The translations under genes were made by a program, and so were the position numbers. A stretch of 64,000 bases of DNA from Microvirga flocculans ATCC BAA-817 (GTDB taxonomy: Bacteria; Pseudomonadota; Alphaproteobacteria; Rhizobiales; Beijerinckiaceae), in contig NZ_JAEA01000001.1 of the NCBI RefSeq assembly GCF_000518665.1, forward strand, positions 186,001 to 250,000, read 5' to 3'. How positions within the stretch are numbered: the first letter of the stretch is position 1; every line of letters begins with the position of its first letter. Below the pieces are notes generated by a model. That model saw only the letters and a list, made by a program, of their open reading frames with translations. It was not told where the DNA came from and ran no database searches. Positions 56,852 to 64,000 of this stretch are shown in pieces.

Positions 56852-57301
56852 ATGAATTTTCTGTCGCGCCGCTCGCTTCTCGCCATCGCCGCCGTCACGG
56901 ATATCGCGCTCCATGCCCGGCCCATGCCGGTCTCGGCCAAGTCCCTCGCGGCCCGGCACAACCTGCCGCCGCGCTACCTCGAGCCGGTGCTCCAGGCCCT
57001 GGTGCGCCAGGGCGTCCTGAAAGGCGTTCGCGGCCCTCGCGGCGGCTATGAACTCGCCCGCGAGCGGCGGCGCATCACCGCCGGGGACATCGTGCGCATC
57101 GCCATGTCGGCCCTGGAGGAGGACGGCTCCTCGCCGACCCCGGAATCGCGCCTGGCCGAAGCCGTGGTCGGCCCTCTGGTCCAGCGCGGCACCGAGGCCT
57201 TTCTGAGCGAACTCGACAAGGTGACGGTGGAGGATCTGTGCCGGAAGGCGCAGGCGGAATCGGTCGCGGAATCGATCCCTGCCGTCGATTTCACAATATG
57301 A
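56852..57301 (+). CDS. Rrf2-family transcriptional regulator
   Basis: A 149-residue Rrf2-type winged-helix protein (SRRSLLAIAAVTDIALH, SAKSLAARHNLPPRYLEPVLQALVRQGVLKGVRGPRGGYELAR). The three-cysteine iron-sulfur cluster of IscR/NsrR is absent; a single Cys lies near the C-terminus. This and the cysK gene 74 bases downstream point to a CymR/CysR-like role in cysteine control. The ATG at 56852 gives the family start. It may be read from the dut operon. Confidence 0.85.
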   Translation: MNFLSRRSLLAIAAVTDIALHARPMPVSAKSLAARHNLPPRYLEPVLQALVRQGVLKGVRGPRGGYELARERRRITAGDIVRIAMSALEEDGSSPTPESRLAEAVVGPLVQRGTEAFLSELDKVTVEDLCRKAQAESVAESIPAVDFTI

Positions 57302-57320
57302 TATGTGAATTAATGTAATT
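57290..57320. promoter_or_regulatory. Palindromic sites between the Rrf2 gene and cysK
   Basis: TTCACA-N8-TGTGAA at 57290-57309 overlaps the stop codon of the Rrf2 gene, and AATTA-ATG-TAATT at 57308-57320 follows at once. This AT-rich palindromic block is a candidate operator for the Rrf2 protein. Confidence 0.45.
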
Positions 57321-57375
57321 ATCGACACAGAGTGCGGAAAAAGATAATGTTCCTCCGACCTGCAAGGAGGATCTC

Positions 57376-58350
57376 ATGGCTGACATCGTCAACGCATCCG
57401 GCACGAAGCCCGGGCGCGGCCGAATCTACGGCTCGATTACGGAAACCATCAGCAACACCCCGCTCGTGCGCCTGAACCGCCTGCCCAAGGAGCACGGGGT
57501 CGACGCGGAAATCCTGGTCAAGCTCGAGTTCTTCAACCCGCTCTCCAGCGTGAAGGACCGTATCGGCGTGAACATGATCGAGGCCATGGAGGCCGCGGGC
57601 AGGATCGTCCCCGGCACGACCCTCATCGAGCCGACCTCCGGCAATACCGGCATCGCGCTGGCCTTCGTGGCAGCGGCGCGCGGCTATCGCCTCATCCTGG
57701 TGATGCCCGAGACCATGTCCATCGAGCGCCGCAAGATGCTGGCCTATCTGGGGGCGGAGCTCGTCCTCACGCCCGGACCGCAGGGCATGAAGGGGGCCAT
57801 CGCCAGGGCGGAGGAGCTCCTCGCCGAGATCCCCAATTCGGTCATCCCGCAGCAGTTCAAGAACCCGGCCAATCCGGAGATTCATCGCAAGACCACGGCA
57901 GAGGAGATCTGGAACGATACCGACGGGCGGCTCGATGCCTTCGTGGCGGGTGTCGGCACCGGCGGCACGATCACGGGCGTCGCGCAGGTCCTCAAGCCGC
58001 GCCTGCCGAACCTGAAGGTGTTCGCCGTGGAGCCGGAGGATTCCCCCGTCCTGTCCGGCGGCCAGCCTGGCCCGCACAAGATCCAGGGCATCGGCGCGGG
58101 CTTCGTGCCCGACGTGCTCGACCGCTCGCTTATCGACGGCGTGGTGACGGTGGGCAACCAGACGGCCTTCGACGTCGCGCGCAAGCTGTCCAGGCTCGAA
58201 GGCATTCCCGGTGGCATCTCCACCGGCGCCAACGTGGCGGCGGCCCTCGAAGTGGCGGCGAGGCCCGAATTCAAGGGCAAGCGCATCGTGACGGTCGCGC
58301 CGTCCTTCGCTGAGCGGTACATCTCGAGCGCGCTCTTCGAAGGGTTGTGA
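57376..58350 (+). CDS. cysK: Cysteine synthase A
   Basis: A 324-residue PLP enzyme that joins O-acetylserine and sulfide. The PLP lysine is in [11 protein letters not shown], the substrate loop is [12 protein letters not shown], and the phosphate-binding loop [18 protein letters not shown] precedes the ATG. A terminator follows. Regulation by the adjacent Rrf2 protein is inferred. Confidence 0.95.
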   Translation: MADIVNASGTKPGRGRIYGSITETISNTPLVRLNRLPKEHGVDAEILVKLEFFNPLSSVKDRIGVNMIEAMEAAGRIVPGTTLIEPTSGNTGIALAFVAAARGYRLILVMPETMSIERRKMLAYLGAELVLTPGPQGMKGAIARAEELLAEIPNSVIPQQFKNPANPEIHRKTTAEEIWNDTDGRLDAFVAGVGTGGTITGVAQVLKPRLPNLKVFAVEPEDSPVLSGGQPGPHKIQGIGAGFVPDVLDRSLIDGVVTVGNQTAFDVARKLSRLEGIPGGISTGANVAAALEVAARPEFKGKRIVTVAPSFAERYISSALFEGL

Positions 58351-58372
58351 GAAGCCGCGCATCGGTAAATCG

Positions 58373-58399
58373 AAAGGGCGGCATCCGGCCGCCCTTTTT
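58373..58399 (+). terminator. Terminator of cysK
   Basis: A 9-bp stem (58374-58382 with 58388-58396) is followed by a run of T. Confidence 0.85.
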
Positions 58400-58424
58400 G
58401 TTGGCCTCGCGTTCAAGCTGAGCC

Positions 58425-58449
58425 AGAACTTCCCTTCCCCCGCCGGGTT
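58425..58449 (+). promoter_or_regulatory. Candidate EcfG-type promoter of the small-protein cluster
   Basis: AGAAC, a 16-base spacer, then GGTT; the same form as at 1613-1637. It lies 34 bases before the ATG at 58483. Motif evidence only. Confidence 0.3.
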
Positions 58450-58482
58450 CTCCCTTCCAAGCGAAAGGTCAAGGAGCCCATC

Positions 58483-58833
58483 ATGGCGGAGCGCAAGGCG
58501 CCTCATTCACTGAAAGACCGGGATGCGGCCCGGATCCGCAACGAGCAGCGCGGCGGCGATGACAGCCCCATCGATCCGAATCGGAAGAACGGCGCCGAGG
58601 GCAACGCGACCATGCGGCGCGTGTGGGACGAGCCCGGCGGCGAGGCCTACAGCTATCGCGCCGCGACGCGCGGAGCGGGCGGAGATGCGGAAGACCACGG
58701 CGAGCTGACCGCCGCCGAGACGCCGGAAACCACCCGGCATTTGAGCGATGCGAGCCTTTCCCCCGAAGACAAGGACGCCACCGCCGAAGCCATCGCGCGC
58801 GCCACCGCCGTCAACGGCAAGGACAAAGGCTGA
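58483..58833 (+). CDS. Small hydrophilic hypothetical protein 1
   Basis: A 116-residue protein rich in Asp, Glu, Arg, Gly and Ala, with few hydrophobic residues and no Cys. Predicted to be largely disordered, like stress hydrophilins. No domain recognised. AAGGAG lies before the ATG. First of three similar-style small genes on one strand; the next begins 12 bases after its stop behind AGGAGAG. A role in desiccation or general stress is a guess based on composition and the candidate promoter. Confidence 0.65.
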   Translation: MAERKAPHSLKDRDAARIRNEQRGGDDSPIDPNRKNGAEGNATMRRVWDEPGGEAYSYRAATRGAGGDAEDHGELTAAETPETTRHLSDASLSPEDKDATAEAIARATAVNGKDKG

Positions 58834-58845
58834 CAGGAGAGAGCC

Positions 58846-59070
58846 ATGGGTTACGCAGCTTACGGCAACCATTCGGACGATCAGAAGGAAGCCGCCGAAA
58901 CCAAGCGCTCCGGCAGCGGTGGAACGCCGGAGAACAGGGGCAAGCGCCCTGCCATGCATCCGGCCGGTCCGCATGCGGATCCCAGCTTGACCAATCCCGA
59001 TTCCACGCCCGGCACCGGCGCGCTGTCCGATGACGATCAGGGCGGTGAGGCGGATCCCTCCAGCGGCTGA
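58846..59070 (+). CDS. Small hydrophilic hypothetical protein 2
   Basis: A 74-residue protein rich in Gly, Pro, Asp and Ser (MGYAAYGNHSDDQKEAAETK at the start). It seems fully disordered and has no domain I recognise. CAGGAGAG at good spacing supports translation. It lies 12 bases after protein 1, so the two are very likely co-transcribed. Confidence 0.6.
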   Translation: MGYAAYGNHSDDQKEAAETKRSGSGGTPENRGKRPAMHPAGPHADPSLTNPDSTPGTGALSDDDQGGEADPSSG

Positions 59071-59103
59071 GCCGCACCGATCGTTCTCTCGAAAGGAAAA
59101 GTC

Positions 59104-59310
59104 GTGACCTCCCCTGAGAAGAAATCCGATCGGGCGGCCGAGACCGATATCAGCGCTCCGCGCCTTATGCCCCAGGGCCGTAAAGATCCAAATGCCTCGG
59201 GTGAGGATTTCGCTGACCCGATGGGCGAGGGGGCAAAGAAAGGGCAGAGTGACAAGGCTGAGGGATGGCCTCCATCACGCCTTCACTGCGAAAGCGGACG
59301 CTCGCCTTGA
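59104..59310 (+). CDS. Small hydrophilic hypothetical protein 3
   Basis: A 68-residue protein with a GTG start behind AAAGGAAAAG. The segment PRLMPQGRKDPNASGEDFADPMGEGAKKGQ is again polar and disordered. It is the third member of the cluster. The last 15 residues (GWPPSRLHCESGRSP) look less like the rest, so the true end in relatives may be earlier. Confidence 0.5.
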   Translation: MTSPEKKSDRAAETDISAPRLMPQGRKDPNASGEDFADPMGEGAKKGQSDKAEGWPPSRLHCESGRSP

Positions 59311-59326
59311 AAGACGGCCCTTCTGA

Positions 59327-59950
59327 TCACGCTCCTCCGTCGCGGCCATACAGACGAAAACCCTCACGCTCGCAAAGGTTTTCGTAATAACGTTCGACGG
59401 CTGCGAGATCGGGCCGCTGCAGCGGAATGCTCTTCCAGCGGTGGATCGACAGGCCGATCACGATATCGGCGCAGGTGAAGGTCGAACCGGCGATATAGGC
59501 GCCTGTGCGCGACAATTCCCGCTCGATCACGCCGACCGCGGCGCAGAATTTTTCCCACGACGCCGCAATTTGCCGCTCGTCCTGGAAGTTCGGGTTCTGG
59601 CGCACGGTTCCCATGAAGGCGTAGCGCCACGTGTTGTTGAAGTCGGAGACCTGCCAGTCCATCCACTTCTCGACATGAGCGCGCTCGGCGGGCGTGTTCG
59701 GGAGAAGATCGTGCCGGCCTTCCCGGGCCGCGAGATAGCGGACGATGCTGTTCGATTCCCAGAAGAGCTGGCCCGCATCCTCCAGCACCGGGATCATGCC
59801 GACGGGGTTGAGCTTCAGGAAAGCCGCGTCCGCGACGGGGCGTGTTCCACCGCCCCAGTCGATCCTCTCGAAAGGCAGGTTGAGTTCGGCGCAGGTCCAG
59901 AGCACCTTCCGCACATTGATCGACCCTGCATAGCCGTGAATCTTCAGCAT
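59327..59950 (-). CDS. Glutathione S-transferase
   Basis: A 207-residue GST of the beta/theta-like kind. N-terminal domain MLKIHGYAGSINVRKVLWTCAELNLPFE with Ser as the probable glutathione-activating residue, LNPVGMIPVL (cis-Pro) and ESNSIVRYLA. The helical domain follows with FTCADIVIGLSIHRW. The ATG at 59950 follows a G-rich ribosome site (GGGGGGAC). It lies downstream of typA behind a terminator. Confidence 0.9.
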   Translation of the reverse strand: MLKIHGYAGSINVRKVLWTCAELNLPFERIDWGGGTRPVADAAFLKLNPVGMIPVLEDAGQLFWESNSIVRYLAAREGRHDLLPNTPAERAHVEKWMDWQVSDFNNTWRYAFMGTVRQNPNFQDERQIAASWEKFCAAVGVIERELSRTGAYIAGSTFTCADIVIGLSIHRWKSIPLQRPDLAAVERYYENLCEREGFRLYGRDGGA

Positions 59951-59961
59951 GCTGTCCCCCC

Positions 59962-59990
59962 AAAAATAAAGGCCGCCAAATGGCGGCCTT
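59962..59990 (-). terminator. Terminator of typA
   Basis: On the minus strand a perfect 9-bp stem (59990-59982 with 59977-59969) with a 4-nt loop is followed by TATTTTTG. Confidence 0.85.
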
Positions 59991-59999
59991 CTCGTCATC

Positions 60000-61829
<1,830 letters not shown>

Positions 61830-62140
61830 AGGGGGTCTTTCAAAGTCAAAGCGGCCCGGCACGCGGCGGATGTCCCCGCGCCCCTGGCTCGTACCGGGCG
61901 GAAAATGATGTTCCTGCAATATAGGGAGAATGGTGAGGCCGCAATAGGGCGGGCAACAGGATTGCAGGCCAAGGCATCGGAAAGAAAGGCGGATCGGCCC
62001 TTCCGGGGACCCTTCGATGCTTCGCGGGATGGCTAGGCAGGCCGGTCGAGTTTGGCTACTTTATTGCAAGATCGCGGTGAGAGCCGCCGAACCGGCGCGA
62101 CCGGGACTTTTGTCCTTCCCATAAGGAATTACGATACAAG
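61830..62140. other. Divergent gap between typA and the NTF2-like gene
   Basis: About 310 bases. No gene, repeat or convincing regulatory palindrome was found. Presumably holds both promoters; AAGGAATTACG before 62141 is the ribosome site of the plus-strand gene. Confidence 0.4.
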
Positions 62141-62524
62141 ATGTCAGTCCAGCAACTGATCGAGACCGACAGGGCCTTCAACGAGATGGCCCAGAGGGAA
62201 GGAACCGGAAAGGCCTTCATCGCCTATGCCGCCGAGGATCCGGTGCTGATCCGGCCCGGCCAGATGCCGCTTCTCGGGCGGGGGCCCTTCGTGGAGGCCT
62301 TTTCCCAGGTGAAGGGCGCGGTCCTCGCCTGGGAGCCCCTCAGGGCGGACATCGCCCGCAGCGAGGACCTCGGCTATACCTTCGGCCGGTACCAGGTCCG
62401 CGAGAACGGCGCGGTCACGGCTCACGGGGTCTATGTGAGCATCTGGAAGAAGCAGCCCGACGGATCCTGGAAATTCGTCCTCGACGGGGGCGGTGCGACG
62501 CCGGAGGAGGTCCGGGCGCCGTAG
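62141..62524 (+). CDS. DUF4440/NTF2-like protein
   Basis: A 127-residue protein of the NTF2-like fold, DUF4440 type: helix VQQLIETDRAFNEMAQREGTGKAFIAYAAEDPVLIRPGQMPLLGR, then the strands YTFGRYQVRENGAVTAHGVYVSIWKKQPDGSWKFVLDGG. The segment 'WKxQPDGSWKxxxDxG' is the usual end of this group. Role unknown. AAGGA lies upstream of the ATG. Confidence 0.78.
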   Translation: MSVQQLIETDRAFNEMAQREGTGKAFIAYAAEDPVLIRPGQMPLLGRGPFVEAFSQVKGAVLAWEPLRADIARSEDLGYTFGRYQVRENGAVTAHGVYVSIWKKQPDGSWKFVLDGGGATPEEVRAP

Positions 62525-62623
62525 ACCGTCCCAGAGCTGTTTCCTCTTGCGTGGAATCATCTCCTTTCTTCGGCGTCCCGCACTTTTTAACGGCGAACCG
62601 GATCCATCTGGCCGGCAAATACT

Positions 62624-63733
62624 CTAGGCATAGGTTTTCCGGTTGCGGAAGCGCCAGTCGGGGCGGACGCTGCGGACCATCATCATCTCGCCCACATTCT
62701 CCGGGGTGAGGATGCCCACGAGGCGCTGGCCCGCGTCGAGCACCAGCAGCGCCGGGGCCTTGGACTCGGTCAGGAGGGTGAGGGCGGCGTCGAAGGGCTG
62801 CCAGTCCAGAACCGTCGGCAGGTCGCGCTTCATGACGTCGAGCACGGGCATCGCCGGGCCGCCCTCGCGCAGGGCCACGATCAGGCCGTCGCGGGTCAGG
62901 AGCCCCCGCGGATAGCCCGAGCCGTCCACCACGGGAAATTCCTTCTGCGAGGTGCGCAGCATCAGGTCGACCGCGTCGTCCAGGGTCGAGGCGGTGGTGA
63001 GCACTTCGACCGGGCTCACCATGCCCGCGCGCACCGGCAGCCCCGAGGTCGCATCCTTGAAGGCCACATGCTGGGATTCCGCCGTGGCCGAGAGATAGAT
63101 GAAAAGGCCGATGACGATGAGCATCGGGTTCACGAAGAGGCCCGCCAGCGCGAACAGGAAGGCCGCGCCCTGGCCGATCCGGGCGGCGATCCGGGTCGCC
63201 TCCGCGTGGTCCATGCGCATGGCAAGCAGCGCGCGCAGCACCCGCCCGCCATCCATGGGAAAGGCGGGGATCATGTTGAAGACGACGAGGAAGATGTTGG
63301 CGGCGGCAAGCCGCGCCATGAGCCCGGCCTGGGGGTTCTCCAGGGCGGTCGTGGCGGCGGTGCCGAGGTTGACGCCCAGCGCGAGAACGATCAGGCCCGC
63401 GATGACGACGTTCACGGCAGGCCCCGCGACGGCTACCAGGAGCTCCTCGCGCGGGTTCTCGGGGATCCGCTCCAGGCTCGCCACGCCGCCGATGGGCCAG
63501 AGCGTCACTTCCGGCGTCTTGATGCCGAAACGCCGCGCCGTGAGGATGTGCCCGAATTCATGCGCCACCACGCAGGCGAAGAGCAGCACCATGAACACGA
63601 CGCCGTCGAGCGCCGCCGCCCGCCCGCCGACCTGCCACTGCGCCGCGCCGATCCAGATTAGGAACAGCAGAAAGGTCACATGCACGCGCACAACGGTTCC
63701 GGCGATGCGGGCGATGGGAAAGGACCAGAGCAT
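62624..63733 (-). CDS. Site-2 protease-family (M50B) metalloprotease with CBS domains
   Basis: A 369-residue membrane zinc protease. The zinc motif is VAHEFGH, the third ligand is in NMIPAFPMDGGRVLRALL, and about six membrane helices precede a C-terminal pair of CBS domains (residues about 235-350: VSPVEVLTTASTLDDAVDLML; PTVLDWQPFDAALTLLTESKAPALLVLD). CBS domains sense adenosyl ligands and tune activity in related proteins. The ATG at 63733 has GGAG 7 bases upstream and gives the family start (MLWSFPIARIAGT). Substrate unknown. Confidence 0.9.
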   Translation of the reverse strand: MLWSFPIARIAGTVVRVHVTFLLFLIWIGAAQWQVGGRAAALDGVVFMVLLFACVVAHEFGHILTARRFGIKTPEVTLWPIGGVASLERIPENPREELLVAVAGPAVNVVIAGLIVLALGVNLGTAATTALENPQAGLMARLAAANIFLVVFNMIPAFPMDGGRVLRALLAMRMDHAEATRIAARIGQGAAFLFALAGLFVNPMLIVIGLFIYLSATAESQHVAFKDATSGLPVRAGMVSPVEVLTTASTLDDAVDLMLRTSQKEFPVVDGSGYPRGLLTRDGLIVALREGGPAMPVLDVMKRDLPTVLDWQPFDAALTLLTESKAPALLVLDAGQRLVGILTPENVGEMMMVRSVRPDWRFRNRKTYA

Positions 63734-63914
63734 CGAAAACTCCAACGGGCTTCCGATCTTCAAGGTAGAACGGAACGGGCAGGTTCGGAAGTCGGGGAAG
63801 CCCCGTACCCGGCCTTCGAAGGACAGGTCGCAGCATCGCCCTCTTGAAACGACATGGCCGGCGGCTCTTCCAGCGGGATCGTTGTGCGGCTGAGCATTCC
63901 TCCTTGACATACAC

Positions 63915-63957
63915 ATAACTCGTTGGTTATTGATCAGACCAATAACCAACGAGTTAT
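63915..63957. promoter_or_regulatory. Double palindromic operator upstream of the right-end gene
   Basis: Arms of 18 bases (63915-63932 and 63940-63957) are perfect inverted copies with a 7-base centre. Each arm also contains a smaller palindrome, ATAAC-N6-GTTAT (63915-63930 and 63942-63957). TTGACA at 63904-63909 places a promoter under the operator. The arrangement suits two dimers of a repressor that controls the gene starting at 63966. Confidence 0.75.
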
Positions 63958-63965
63958 GGATTGCG

Positions 63966-64000
63966 ATGTCCAAGTCCCACGAAATCCTTTTCCGAGCACT
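63966..64000 (+). CDS. Start of a gene, possibly an ArsR-type regulator (partial)
   Basis: ATG at 63966 opens a frame reading MSKSHEILFRA to the window end. 'HEILFRA' followed by L(S/A)DPTRR would be typical of ArsR-family repressors, but the decisive part is outside. GAGTTATGG just before it gives a weak ribosome site. The large operator directly upstream fits an autoregulated repressor. The gene is divergent from the site-2 protease gene. Confidence 0.4.
   Translation, partial: MSKSHEILFRA

Overview
The window is GC-rich chromosomal DNA from an alphaproteobacterium of the Hyphomicrobiales, most likely Methylobacteriaceae (Microvirga- or Methylobacterium-like). The basis is the dnaA-dnaN-recF-gyrB block with rpsT beside dnaA, the GANTC (CcrM methylation) cluster upstream of dnaA, the ubiE-ubiB-coaBC-dut operon, a glutamine-dependent NadE of the long type, and the IS427-type transposon. 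The genus is inferred, not proven. No tRNA, rRNA or CRISPR array was seen.

Left part (1-6063): the tail of an EAL-domain protein, a QueD-like protein, a MipA/OmpV outer-membrane protein, a proline-rich small protein, a BON-domain protein, an HNH nuclease, a divergent MarR/VOC pair around a palindromic operator, a pair of intergenic hairpin repeats, and nadE.

6232-14152 holds a PAS-type protein, PfkB, Hsp20, PEP synthase, a YbhB-like protein and an MgtA-type P-type ATPase, with an FNR/FixK-like box between the divergent ppsA and ybhB. The gene set resembles the low-oxygen/dormancy gene sets of other bacteria. An ABC-type membrane domain without an ATPase and a short RTX repeat protein follow.

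16344-30792 looks like a catabolic island: an MDR oxidoreductase, two tandem Asp/Glu-racemase-like proteins that lack both usual catalytic cysteines, an NTF2/SnoaL-like protein, a complete TRAP transporter (small permease, large permease, binding protein), divergent GntR and LuxR-type regulators, four SDRs, a KstD-like flavoprotein and a GST. It probably imports and oxidises a carboxylated, perhaps alicyclic or aromatic, substrate. The substrate is unknown.

31141-40296 holds a dCache hybrid histidine kinase, a large autotransporter behind an AT-rich leader, a nonsense-interrupted C-terminal remnant of a MocR-type regulator, an acyltransferase-3 protein and an apparently intact IS427-group insertion sequence whose two ends and TA duplication can be read.

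40525-49997 (minus strand) is the replication block gyrB, LysE-type exporter, CPBP protease, recF, dnaN, dnaA, rpsT. The dnaA-rpsT gap is a candidate origin or cell-cycle control region: ten GANTC sites in about 190 bp, a perfect DnaA box and an AT-rich stretch.

50172-64000 is housekeeping: TSUP permease, enoyl-CoA hydratase, mutM, ubiE-ubiB-coaBC-dut, an Rrf2 regulator with cysK, three small disordered proteins, a GST, typA, an NTF2-like protein, an M50 site-2 protease with CBS domains, and the first codons of a gene behind a large perfect inverted repeat.
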